A stretch of 21,301 nt of DNA from a bacterium (GTDB lineage Bacteria > Patescibacteriota > Minisyncoccia > Minisyncoccales > GCA-002788555), in contig JAGGUF010000078.1 of NCBI GenBank assembly GCA_021158595.1, forward strand, positions 1 to 21,301, written 5' to 3'. This document shows positions 6,626 through 13,707 of the stretch, in pieces. The stretch's first letter is position 1. Every line of letters begins with the position of its first letter. A program made the translations under genes and the position numbers. Under the pieces are notes generated by a model. That model saw only the letters and a program-made list of their open reading frames with translations, did no database searches and had not been told where the DNA came from.

Positions 6626-7033
6626 ATGCTTCAACCCAAGAAGACAAAATATCAAAAGATGCAAAAAGGTCGCACTAAGGGAAAAGAGACGAGAGCAACA
6701 GAACTAACTTTTGGAACTATTGGATTAAAGTCATTAGGAAGTCATTGGATTAAGTCATCTCAGATTGAGGCAGCACGAAAGGTTCTTCTGCGTTATTTTA
6801 AAGGAAAAGGGAAAATCTGGATAAGAATTTTTCCTCAAAAGTCGATTACCTTTAAGGGAAATGAGGTAGGAATGGGAGGAGGAAAAGGGAGCGTGGTAGG
6901 CTATGTTTATCCTATAAAACCTGGAAGGATCATTTTTGAAGTGGATGGAGTGCCAGAGGAATTAGCAGAATCTGCCTTTAAGGAAGCAGGAACGAAGTTG
7001 CCTGTAAAGACAAAAGTAATAAAGGCAGGTTAA
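6626..7033 (+). CDS. rplP: 50S ribosomal protein L16 (uL16)
   Basis: Late-assembly protein that positions A-site tRNA next to the peptidyl-transferase centre. It has 135 residues (E. coli 136). It opens MLQPKKTKYQKMQKGRTKG and includes GKIWIRIFPQKSIT and PGRIIFEVDGVPEELAESAF. The loop that in E. coli reads VRMGKGKG is VGMGGGKG here (81-88), so the position of Arg81 (a hydroxylation target in E. coli) is Gly82. That loop reaches the tRNA acceptor arm, which makes the change notable. It is 10 nt from rpmC. Confidence 0.97.
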   Translation: MLQPKKTKYQKMQKGRTKGKETRATELTFGTIGLKSLGSHWIKSSQIEAARKVLLRYFKGKGKIWIRIFPQKSITFKGNEVGMGGGKGSVVGYVYPIKPGRIIFEVDGVPEELAESAFKEAGTKLPVKTKVIKAG

Positions 7034-7043
7034 TTCTGTATCT

Positions 7044-7232
7044 ATGAAGGCTAAGGAATTAAAAGATAAACAGGAGAAGGAATTGAAGGAACTTCTTCAA
7101 GAGAGAAGAGAAAGATTGCGCCAACTTCGATTTGAACTTTCTCAGGGAAAGGTAAAAAATATAAAAGAGATAAGGGAAACAAAGAAAGATATAGCAAGAA
7201 TTCTTACCATATTAAATCAAAGGAACAAGTAA
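7044..7232 (+). CDS. rpmC: 50S ribosomal protein L29 (uL29)
   Basis: Small helical protein next to L23 at the tunnel exit. It has 62 residues, typical length. MKAKELKDKQEKELKELLQERRERLRQLRFELSQGKVKNIKEIRETKKDIARIL shows the two-helix layout, with the family's LRFELSQGK-type turn and a KKDIARI motif in the second helix. It is in the expected place between rplP and rpsQ with 10- and 12-nt gaps. Small but secure from context and motif. Confidence 0.95.
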   Translation: MKAKELKDKQEKELKELLQERRERLRQLRFELSQGKVKNIKEIRETKKDIARILTILNQRNK

Positions 7233-7244
7233 AAAAGTGAAAAT

Positions 7245-7481
7245 ATGCCTAAAAAAAGACTCCAAGGAACAGTTATTTCTGACAAGATGGATAAAACAGT
7301 AGTAGTTCAGGTAGAAAAGTGGAAGGTCCACCCAAAATATAAAAAGGGATACAGAATTCATAAGAAGTATAAGGCTCATGATGCGGAAAATAAGTGCAAA
7401 GTAGGAGATAAGGTAGTAATTGAAGAATGTCATCCATTGAGTAAAGAAAAGAGATGGAGAGTAGTTAAGCGTATCAACTAA
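7245..7481 (+). CDS. rpsQ: 30S ribosomal protein S17 (uS17)
   Basis: OB-fold protein that binds 16S rRNA early in assembly. It has 78 residues (family 80-87). The signatures KRLQGTVISDKMDKTVVVQV and YKAHDAENKCKVGDKVVIEE followed by HPLSKEKRWRVV are clear. It follows rpmC by 12 nt and is 3 nt from rplN, suggesting coupled translation. The start is TATG. Confidence 0.97.
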   Translation: MPKKRLQGTVISDKMDKTVVVQVEKWKVHPKYKKGYRIHKKYKAHDAENKCKVGDKVVIEECHPLSKEKRWRVVKRIN

Positions 7482-7484
7482 TCT

Positions 7485-7856
7485 ATGATTCAACCAGGTA
7501 CCAATTTAAAGGTTGCTGACAATACGGGAGCAAAGATAGTCCGGTGCATTCGGATTCTAAAGGGTTCTAAGCATAGATATGCAAGAATTGGTGATATAAT
7601 TGTGGGTTCAGTTAAGGAGGCTGAACCAAGAAGGACTGTTAAAAAGAAAGAGGTTGTTAGAGCAGTAATTATTCGTCAAAAAAAGCCATACCGACTTCCT
7701 AATGGATTTTATTTGCGGTTTGATGATAATGCAGTGGTTATTCTTGAGGGAAAGACCAAAAATCCAAAAGGAAATCGAATATTAGGTCCTGTTCCTCGGA
7801 TTTTGAAACAAAAAGGATTTGAAAAAATTGCCGCTTTAGCCAAAGAACTGGTATAA
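7485..7856 (+). CDS. rplN: 50S ribosomal protein L14 (uL14)
   Basis: Subunit-interface protein and docking site for the silencing factor RsfS in other bacteria. It has 123 residues, full length. It opens MIQPGTNLKVADNTGAKIV and contains GDIIVGSVKEAEPRRTVKK and RFDDNAVVILEGKTKNPKGNRILGPVPRIL. The terminal FEKIAALAKELV is typical. It is 3 nt after rpsQ and 9 nt before rplX. Confidence 0.98.
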   Translation: MIQPGTNLKVADNTGAKIVRCIRILKGSKHRYARIGDIIVGSVKEAEPRRTVKKKEVVRAVIIRQKKPYRLPNGFYLRFDDNAVVILEGKTKNPKGNRILGPVPRILKQKGFEKIAALAKELV

Positions 7857-7865
7857 AGGCTTAAT

Positions 7866-8186
7866 ATGAAAATAAAAAAAGGTGACCAGGTTTTGGTAAT
7901 CTCTGGTAAGGATAGAGGAAGAAAAGGAAAGGTAATTAAGGCTCTCCCAAAAGAGGGAAAGGTTATAATTGAGGGGATGAATATCAAAAAAAAGCATATT
8001 CGTCCTCGAAGACAAGGAGAGAAGGGTCAGATTGCTCAAATTCCTGCTCCTATCGATGTTTCCAATGTAAAATTAATTTGTCCAAAATGTGGCAAGCCTA
8101 CAAGGGTAGGATATAAAAAGAAGGTAAAAAGCAATGGAGAAAAGGTAAAAACAAGAATTTGCAAGAAGTGTAAGCAAGAGATATAA
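7866..8186 (+). CDS. rplX: 50S ribosomal protein L24 (uL24), zinc-ribbon form
   Basis: Assembly initiator protein near the tunnel exit. It has 106 residues. The KOW motif covers about residues 3-30 (IKKGDQVLVISGKDRGRKGKVI), followed by NIKKKHIRPR. The C-terminal half carries two CxxC knuckles at Cys72/Cys75 and Cys99/Cys102, the zinc-binding version found in many bacteria. It lies 9 nt after rplN and 27 nt before rplE. Confidence 0.97.
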   Translation: MKIKKGDQVLVISGKDRGRKGKVIKALPKEGKVIIEGMNIKKKHIRPRRQGEKGQIAQIPAPIDVSNVKLICPKCGKPTRVGYKKKVKSNGEKVKTRICKKCKQEI

Positions 8187-8213
8187 AAGATTTGATTTTC
8201 TTTCTCTAAAATT

Positions 8214-8771
8214 ATGCTTAGGTTGCGAGATAAATATCAACAAGAGGTTGTCCCTAAAATGATGGAGAGATTTGGCTATAAAAATAAGATGATGGTGCCC
8301 AAGATTGAAAAGGTGGTAATTAATACCGGAATTGGAAAACTCCTTCAAGGAATCGATCCAGCAAAAAGAGAATCAGTAATTAAAGAACTCTCTTCTGAAC
8401 TGGCTCTGATTTCTGGACAAAAACCTGTCTTAACTAAAGCAAAGAAAGCAATTTCTGGTTTTAAAATAAAGAAAGGATCTCCGGTAGGATTGAAGGTAAC
8501 ATTAAGAAGAGATCGGATGTACGATTTTTTGGAGAGACTAATAAATTTTGCTCTTCCTCGTTCTCGAGACTTTCAAGGGATTAAGAGTTCTGCTATTGAT
8601 AAAGAAGGAAATTTAACTATTGGGATAAAGGAACATATAGTCTTTCCTGAGATTCAACCAGAGAAGAGTAAAATAATCTTTGGGTTAGAGGTTACTTCAG
8701 TAACCAATGCCAAAACAAGAGAGGAGGCTATAGAACTATTTAGACTAATGGGTTTTCCTATTAAGATTTAA
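8214..8771 (+). CDS. rplE: 50S ribosomal protein L5 (uL5)
   Basis: Central protuberance protein that carries 5S rRNA. It has 185 residues (family 178-185). The motifs MVPKIEKVVINTGIG, GQKPVLTKAKKAISGFKIKKG, RLINFALPRSRDFQGI and the C-terminal TNAKTREEAIELFRLMGFP all match. It follows rplX by 27 nt and precedes rpsN by 20 nt. The start is TATG. Confidence 0.98.
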   Translation: MLRLRDKYQQEVVPKMMERFGYKNKMMVPKIEKVVINTGIGKLLQGIDPAKRESVIKELSSELALISGQKPVLTKAKKAISGFKIKKGSPVGLKVTLRRDRMYDFLERLINFALPRSRDFQGIKSSAIDKEGNLTIGIKEHIVFPEIQPEKSKIIFGLEVTSVTNAKTREEAIELFRLMGFPIKI

Positions 8772-8791
8772 AGATTTAAAAGGTTAAAAAT

Positions 8792-8977
8792 ATGCCAAAG
8801 AAGTCTCAGATAATTCGAGCCAAAAAACCACCAAAATATAAAACCCGAATTGTGAGGCGTTGCTTTCGCTGTGGAAGAAGAAGAGGATATATGAGGAAAT
8901 TTGGACTCTGCCGGATTTGTTTTCGAGAATTGGCAAATAAGGGTCTTTTGCCAGGGATAAGGAAATCATCCTGGTAA
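8792..8977 (+). CDS. rpsN: 30S ribosomal protein S14, zinc-binding type (uS14)
   Basis: Late-assembly head protein. It has 61 residues, the short zinc form rather than the 100-residue form. Zinc ligands are Cys24/Cys27 (CFRC) and Cys40/Cys43 (CRIC), followed by the family ending FRELANKGLLPGIRKSSW. It stands in the usual place between rplE and rpsH. Confidence 0.97.
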   Translation: MPKKSQIIRAKKPPKYKTRIVRRCFRCGRRRGYMRKFGLCRICFRELANKGLLPGIRKSSW

Positions 8978-9001
8978 AAATTTTAATTAATATTTGGTAT
9001 T

Positions 9002-9385
9002 ATGGATCCAATTGCTGACATGCTAACTATAATCAGAAATGGCTATGCTGTTAGGAAAAAGACAGTATCTGTTCCCTATTCCAGACTTAAATATGAGATA
9101 TTAAAAATTTTAAAAAGTGAAGGATTTATAGAAGAGGTTAAAAAAAGAGGAAAAAGACAAAAAAGAATAGTAGTGAGGTTAAGGTATGAGAATGACAGGC
9201 CAGCCATTCGAGGAATAAAAAGGATATCAAAATTGAGTCGTCGGATTTACTTGAAAAAGGATCAACTTTATTCACCAAAATCAGGTTATGGGGTATTGAT
9301 TGTTTCTACTCCAAAAGGACTTCTTACCTCAAAACAAGCAAGAAAAATGAACACCGGAGGAGAGGCGATATGTGAGGTTTGGTAA
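9002..9385 (+). CDS. rpsH: 30S ribosomal protein S8 (uS8)
   Basis: 16S rRNA central-domain organiser, and in E. coli the translational repressor of the spc operon. It has 127 residues (family about 130). MDPIADMLTIIRNGYAVRK opens the protein, and the C-terminal STPKGLLTSKQARKMNTGGE followed by AICEVW is diagnostic. Normally rplF follows immediately; here a methyltransferase gene and repeat copy 4 intervene, so the S8-L6 junction is 776 nt. Confidence 0.98.
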   Translation: MDPIADMLTIIRNGYAVRKKTVSVPYSRLKYEILKILKSEGFIEEVKKRGKRQKRIVVRLRYENDRPAIRGIKRISKLSRRIYLKKDQLYSPKSGYGVLIVSTPKGLLTSKQARKMNTGGEAICEVW

Positions 9386-9452
9386 AAATTACTTTAGCAT
9401 ATTAAAATTTGAACATTTTGACAAATTTTTTATTTCACCTTTAAATGTTAGT

Positions 9453-10010
9453 ATGAATCTTGAGAAGATTCTTTATGCTCCTTTTGGCAACAACATTATT
9501 ATCGGTTCTCATATTGAAGAACAATTAAAATTTTTAGAGGAGATTGTACCCTCTGATTTTAAAGGAAAAGAAATGTATGACTTTGGTTGTGGTGATGGGA
9601 AAATTACAAAAAGACTTAAGGATATTTTTCAGGCAAAAAAGGTTTTGGGTTTTGATGTTAATCCATCGCTTGTGAAAAGAGCCAAGAAAAGAGGGATCAG
9701 GGCAGAGGTTTTAGATCTTGAAAGGTGGGCAAAGGAAGGAGAGGATCAAAAGGGGGAGTTGGCAGTGATATGGGGAGTCCTTCATCATTTAAAAAATCCA
9801 AAAGAAGTATTAAAAAAAATAAAGAACAACTTTCAATATCTCTTTTTAAGAGAACCGCTTCTTGGTAAGAGAAAACCTTTATTTGAGTTAGGAAGTCCAT
9901 TTGAAAAAGAAAAATTTAAAAAGGATTTAGATGAAATTTTAAAGAATTATAAGGATTATGAATATAAAGGAGCAATATTTGTCTTTTGGCGAAAGAGAGA
10001 TAACTGTTAG
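9453..10010 (+). CDS. Class I SAM-dependent methyltransferase embedded in the spc operon
   Basis: A protein of 185 residues with a Rossmann-type methyltransferase core. Motif I DFGCGDGK lies at 43-50, an acidic strand-2 end at Asp68 (LGFDVN), and a motif-IV-like stretch VIWGVLHHLKNP at 105-116, as in the Methyltransf_11/25 type. The C-terminal 50 residues are Lys-rich. The substrate is unknown; position suggests, but does not show, a ribosomal or translational target. A GTG-initiated frame from 9372 overlaps rpsH, but the ATG at 9453 (TATG) fits. It is preceded by a shared 14-mer (9442-9455) and followed by repeat copy 4. It could be a cargo insertion rather than an operon partner. Confidence 0.88.
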   Translation: MNLEKILYAPFGNNIIIGSHIEEQLKFLEEIVPSDFKGKEMYDFGCGDGKITKRLKDIFQAKKVLGFDVNPSLVKRAKKRGIRAEVLDLERWAKEGEDQKGELAVIWGVLHHLKNPKEVLKKIKNNFQYLFLREPLLGKRKPLFELGSPFEKEKFKKDLDEILKNYKDYEYKGAIFVFWRKRDNC

Positions 10011-10028
10011 GTTCTTATTATGATTTAT

Positions 10029-10157
10029 GAGTACTATCCAACCACTTTGATAACAAACCTTCTTGTTTAATCCCTCCCCCACCTTACTCCTCCCCCTCCC
10101 AGAGGGAAGGGGAAGTAAGGTGGGGGAGGAAAAAAATCAAAGTGGTTGGCAATTACA
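10029..10157. repeat. Palindromic repeat copy 4 (methyltransferase-rplF spacer)
   Basis: The outer arms 10038-10050 (CCAACCACTTTGA) and 10137-10149 are perfectly complementary and extend to GTACT/TTACA ends. Inside, 10073-10087 (CCTCCCCCACCTTAC) pairs perfectly with 10115-10129, closing a second C/G-rich hairpin. The left arm continues into AACAAACCTTCTTG, the reverse complement of the right-arm sequence of copies 2 and 6. The right edge is 4 nt before the rplF start codon. Confidence 0.85.
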
Positions 10158-10161
10158 ATTT

Positions 10162-10704
10162 ATGAGTAAGATTGGAAAACAACCAATTAAAATTTTAGAA
10201 AATGTTGATATACAGATAAAAGATCATCGGATTTTGGTAAAGGGCCCAAAGGGAACCTTAGAGAGGGTTTTCCCCTTAGAAATTTTTGTTGAGAAAAAAG
10301 ACAGAGAACTTTTGGTGAAATTTAAAGGGAGCAAGGATAAAAAGGCTCTTTGGGGAACATGGCGACAGATAATTAAAAATATGATTGAAGGAGTAAGCAA
10401 AGGATTTGAAAAAAGATTAAAACTTGAGGGTATAGGATGGAGGGCTAATATTGAAGGAAAGGATTTGGTATTGAAGGTAGGATTTTCTCATCCGGTAAAG
10501 ATTTCTCCTATAGAGGGCGTGAGTTTTTCTGTAGAAAAGGATATAATCAAGGTTTCAGGTATTGACAAGGAAAGGGTAGGCATTGCCGCAGCAGAAATTA
10601 GAAAAATCCGCCCTCCTGAGCCCTATAAAGGAAAAGGTATTCGCTATATAGATGAGGTTATAAGAAGAAAAGCAGGCAAAAAGGTGGTAGGAACAACAAA
10701 ATAA
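10162..10704 (+). CDS. rplF: 50S ribosomal protein L6 (uL6)
   Basis: Two-domain protein near the sarcin-ricin loop and factor-binding site. It has 180 residues (family 175-180). The opening MSKIGKQPIKI, the first-domain motif LVKGPKGTLERVFP and the C-terminal signature RKIRPPEPYKGKGIRYIDE with RRKAGKK are present. The frame is open upstream to 10063 through repeat copy 4, but homology begins at the ATG at 10162. It lies 12 nt before rplR. Confidence 0.97.
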   Translation: MSKIGKQPIKILENVDIQIKDHRILVKGPKGTLERVFPLEIFVEKKDRELLVKFKGSKDKKALWGTWRQIIKNMIEGVSKGFEKRLKLEGIGWRANIEGKDLVLKVGFSHPVKISPIEGVSFSVEKDIIKVSGIDKERVGIAAAEIRKIRPPEPYKGKGIRYIDEVIRRKAGKKVVGTTK

Positions 10705-10716
10705 AGTATCAAAAAT

Positions 10717-11073
10717 ATGCTTTCTAAATCGGAAAAAAGATATAGACGGCATAAGCGGATAAGAGCCAAGATAAAGGGGACAGAAAAAATTCCTCGACTT
10801 TCTGTTTTTCGCTCTAATAAGCATATCTGGTGCCAATTAATTGATGATACAAAAGGTCATACCATTTTAAGTGCCAGTGATATAGAGTTGGAAGAAAAAG
10901 AAAGGAAGGGTAAATCAAAATCTGAACTGGCTTATCAGGTGGGAAAATTAATTGCGGAAAAAGCCTTGAAAAAAAAGATCGAGAGGATAGTGTTTGACAG
11001 AGGAGGATACAAATATCATGGAAGGGTAAAGGCTGTGGCTGAGGGTGCAAGAGAAAAAGGACTAAAATTCTAA
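10717..11073 (+). CDS. rplR: 50S ribosomal protein L18 (uL18)
   Basis: Binds 5S rRNA with L5 in the central protuberance. It has 118 residues, full length. The basic N-terminus RYRRHKRIRAKIKGT, the strand RLSVFRSNKHIWCQLIDD and the C-terminal IVFDRGGYKYHGRVKAVAEGAREKGLKF are classic. It is 12 nt from each neighbour, rplF and rpsE. Confidence 0.98.
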   Translation: MLSKSEKRYRRHKRIRAKIKGTEKIPRLSVFRSNKHIWCQLIDDTKGHTILSASDIELEEKERKGKSKSELAYQVGKLIAEKALKKKIERIVFDRGGYKYHGRVKAVAEGAREKGLKF

Positions 11074-11085
11074 AATAATAAATTT

Positions 11086-11520
11086 ATGCCAGAAGAAGAA
11101 TTTGAGTCAAAACTTTTAGATCTTGCTCGAGTAACCAGGGTTACGGCTGGGGGAAGACGTTTTCGATTTCGAGCCACGGTAGTAATAGGAGATAGAAAAG
11201 GAAGGGTAGGAATTGGTGTGGCTAAGGGCAACGATGTTTCTCAAGCCATTGAGAAGGCTCAGAAGCGCGCCAAAAGAGACTTAATCCAGGTTCCTATTAA
11301 GAATGAAACCATTCCCTTTGAAGTGGAAACCAAATACAAAAGCGCCAAAATCCTCCTTAAACCTCAGAAGAAGGGAAGGGGAATTATAGCCGGTGGAGTT
11401 ATAAGAACAATTTGTGAACTGGCGGGGATAAATAATATTACAGGAAAACTGCTTTCTAAAACCAATAATAAGATTAATATCGCCAGAGCCACCCTGAAGG
11501 CTTTCAGAGAATTAAAATAA
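11086..11520 (+). CDS. rpsE: 30S ribosomal protein S5 (uS5), short form
   Basis: mRNA-channel protein involved in decoding fidelity. It has 144 residues (family about 160-170), with short N- and C-termini. RVTRVTAGGRRFRFRATVVIGD and GRVGIGVAKGNDVSQAIEKA mark the dsRBD-like half; GRGIIAGGVIRTICELAGINNITGK marks the C-terminal half. Nine nucleotides downstream comes rplO, with no room for rpmD (L30). Confidence 0.97.
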   Translation: MPEEEFESKLLDLARVTRVTAGGRRFRFRATVVIGDRKGRVGIGVAKGNDVSQAIEKAQKRAKRDLIQVPIKNETIPFEVETKYKSAKILLKPQKKGRGIIAGGVIRTICELAGINNITGKLLSKTNNKINIARATLKAFRELK

Positions 11521-11529
11521 ATTTATTTT

Positions 11530-11712
11530 ATGCAATTACATCAGATTCAACCCATCCATAAATTAAAAAGGAAAAAGCGTGTGGGGCGAGGAGGAAAGCG
11601 AGGAACCTATTGCGGTAGGGGAATAAAAGGACAAAAGGCAAGAGCAGGAGCAAAAATAAGACCAGAGATTCGAGATCTAATAAAGAGGATCCCCAAACTC
11701 AAAGGGAAATAG
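11530..11712 (+). CDS. rplO: Truncated 50S ribosomal protein L15 (uL15), N-terminal rRNA-binding arm only
   Basis: It has 60 residues, against about 145 for the family. The conserved Gly/Arg-rich arm is present (KRKKRVGRGGKRGTYCGRGIKGQKARAG) and continues to RIPKLKGK, matching the RRLPK segment near residue 60 of E. coli L15. A TAG at 11710-11712 then ends the frame where the globular domain should begin. secY starts 5 nt later, so no frameshifted remainder can be hidden. The clean end and normal neighbours argue for an evolved truncation, not an assembly error. Confidence 0.9.
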   Translation: MQLHQIQPIHKLKRKKRVGRGGKRGTYCGRGIKGQKARAGAKIRPEIRDLIKRIPKLKGK

Positions 11713-11717
11713 TTTTT

Positions 11718-12992
11718 ATGTGGTTTGATAAGATCATCGCTATTTTTAAGGCAAAAGATCTAAGGAACAAGATCCTTTTTGTTTTAGCAATGATGATAGT
11801 TTTTAGATTGGCGGCTAACATTCCCATTCCCGGAATTGATAGAGAAAAACTTGCTCTTTTTTTTCAAAAAAATCAGTTCTTTGGTTTAATGAATCTGTTT
11901 ACAGGAGGAGCCTTAGAGAATCTCTCTATAGCCATGCTCGGTCTGGGACCCTATATTACAGCGATAATTATAATGCAACTTTTGACCTTGATCTTTCCTC
12001 AATTAGAAGAGATGTACAAGGAAGAGGGAGAGGCAGGTAGGCAGAGGTTTAACCAATATGCCCGGATTCTTACTGTACCCTTAGCGGCTCTCCAGAGCTT
12101 CGCTATGCTAAACCTCCTTCGAAATCAGGGTGCCTTAGGACAACTTTCCCTCTCCCAACTTATAGTCTCAGTAGTGGTAATTACCGCTGGCTCTATTTTC
12201 TTAATGTGGATTGGAGAACTAATTACCGAAAAAGGAATTGGGAATGGGATTTCTCTTTTGATCTTTGCTGGAATTGTGGCACGTTTTCCCGTCTCAATCA
12301 GAGAAACCATTCTTACTTGGGATCCTACTCGTCTTCCTTCTTATATTTTGTTTGTAATTCTGGCTTTATTTATCACAATGGCAACAGTGGTTGTCCAGGA
12401 ATCTAGACGCAATGTGCCTATCTCTTACGCTAAACGTATCAGAGGCCATCGAATGTATGGCGGAGTCCAGACCTATCTTCCTATGATGTTAAATCCAGCC
12501 GGAGTTATTCCTATTATTTTTGCTCTCTCTATTATGATGCTTCCTCAGATGTTTGGGAGTATTTTTTCACAAAGTTCTATTCCTTACATCTCTTCGTTTG
12601 CCTCCACTCTAAACGAGATCTTTAAAAATCCTTGGATTTATGGATTCTTCTATTTTGTTTTAGTGGTTCTTTTTACCTATTTTTACACTGCGGTAACCTT
12701 TGATCCCAAAAATGTAGCCGAGAATCTTCAGAAAATGGGAGGATTTATTCCGGGATTAAGGCCAGGAAGACAAACATCTGAGTTTCTTTCCTTTATCTTA
12801 AATAGAGTGCTTTTAGTAGGAGCCTTATTTTTGGGTTTAATTGCTATAATGCCTTATATAGTTCAAGCAATTACGGGAATAGGCACCTTTAGATTTATCA
12901 CTGGAGGAACTGCTCTTTTAATTGTGGTCTCTGTGGTACTTGAGACAGTAAAAGAGATTCAAAGCCAGTTAGAAATGAGAGAGTATGAGTAG
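11718..12992 (+). CDS. secY: Preprotein translocase subunit SecY
   Basis: Central channel of the Sec translocon in the cytoplasmic membrane. It has 424 residues with ten predicted hydrophobic segments. The first transmembrane region (LFVLAMMIVFRLAANIPIPGID) and plug area (GLMNLFTGGALENLSIAMLGLGPYI) are typical, as are the loops ESRRNVPISYAKR and FYTAVTFDPKNVAENLQKMGGFIPGLRPG, which contact ribosome and SecA. It follows the truncated rplO by 5 nt and is followed by adk, the usual order. Its stop overlaps a possible upstream ATG for adk. Confidence 0.98.
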   Translation: MWFDKIIAIFKAKDLRNKILFVLAMMIVFRLAANIPIPGIDREKLALFFQKNQFFGLMNLFTGGALENLSIAMLGLGPYITAIIIMQLLTLIFPQLEEMYKEEGEAGRQRFNQYARILTVPLAALQSFAMLNLLRNQGALGQLSLSQLIVSVVVITAGSIFLMWIGELITEKGIGNGISLLIFAGIVARFPVSIRETILTWDPTRLPSYILFVILALFITMATVVVQESRRNVPISYAKRIRGHRMYGGVQTYLPMMLNPAGVIPIIFALSIMMLPQMFGSIFSQSSIPYISSFASTLNEIFKNPWIYGFFYFVLVVLFTYFYTAVTFDPKNVAENLQKMGGFIPGLRPGRQTSEFLSFILNRVLLVGALFLGLIAIMPYIVQAITGIGTFRFITGGTALLIVVSVVLETVKEIQSQLEMREYE

Positions 12993-13029
12993 GCTTAAGA
13001 GATCTAAATTTCTCTTTTCTAAGAACAAT

Positions 13030-13707
13030 ATGAAGGTTTTTAATTTTATTTTAATAGGTCGGTCTGGATCTGGGAAGGGAACCCAGGCTGAACTTTTAGA
13101 GAAACATTTTAAGAATTTGTTTTATATCTCCTCAGGAGATCTGTTTAGAGATCTAATAAAACAAGATACAGACACAGCCAAAAGAATTAAAAAAATCCTC
13201 AAAAAAGGAGGATTGCCTTTTGATGAGTTGGCTATTGCCTTATGGATGCATAAGATTGCTTATAACGTGAAAGAAAACCAAGGATTTATCTTGGATGGGG
13301 CTCCCCGGAGAATTGACGAAGCCAAAACCTTAGATAGGTTTTTAGATTTTTTAGAAAGAAAAGAAAGAACCTTTTTCTTGCTTATTGATGTTTCAAGAGA
13401 GGAGGCATTCAATCGATTATTAAAAAGAAGAGTCTGTAGCATATGCGGAAGGGTAATTCCTGCAATGGGAAAATTCAAAAACCTAAAAATCTGTGATAGG
13501 TGTGGTGGGAGAATAATCACTCGTCCTGATGATACACCTGAAGCCATAAACAAGAGATTGGATTATTATGAAAAAAATGTAATAGAGGTGGTTAGATTCT
13601 ACCAGAGGGACAATCGCCTTATAAGAATTAATGGCCAACAATCTATTGAGGATGTATTTAAAGAAATACTTGAGAAAATAGAACCCAAAATCCGAAATTA
13701 TCTTTAA
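13030..13707 (+). CDS. adk: Adenylate kinase, zinc-LID type
   Basis: Interconverts ATP + AMP and 2 ADP. It has 225 residues from the chosen start. The P-loop GRSGSGKGT is at 10-18, the AMP-binding region SSGDLFRD at 34-41 and GAPRR at 90-94 (usually GFPR). The LID domain has four Cys at 136, 139, 155 and 158 for zinc. An alternative ATG at 12985 overlaps the secY stop and would add 15 residues (MSRLKRSKFLFSKNN); both starts are TATG. Homology favours 13030, but coupling to secY favours 12985. Confidence 0.94.
   Translation: MKVFNFILIGRSGSGKGTQAELLEKHFKNLFYISSGDLFRDLIKQDTDTAKRIKKILKKGGLPFDELAIALWMHKIAYNVKENQGFILDGAPRRIDEAKTLDRFLDFLERKERTFFLLIDVSREEAFNRLLKRRVCSICGRVIPAMGKFKNLKICDRCGGRIITRPDDTPEAINKRLDYYEKNVIEVVRFYQRDNRLIRINGQQSIEDVFKEILEKIEPKIRNYL

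Noticed and set aside
9386..9452. GTG start at 9372 for the methyltransferase
   Set aside because: It overlaps the end of rpsH and adds 27 residues without motif; the ATG at 9453 precedes the conserved core and matches the TATG context.
10063..10161. Upstream extension of rplF from an earlier start
   Set aside because: The extra residues are translated repeat copy 4 (Pro/Gly-rich), while L6 homology begins at the ATG at 10162.
11690..11720. Frameshift as the cause of the short L15
   Set aside because: The gap to secY is 5 nt and SecY starts normally, so no shifted remainder of L15 could be present.
12985..13029. ATG at 12985 overlapping the secY stop as the adk start
   Set aside because: It remains possible through coupling, but the added 15 residues are unlike adenylate kinase N-termini; the ATG at 13030 is preferred.
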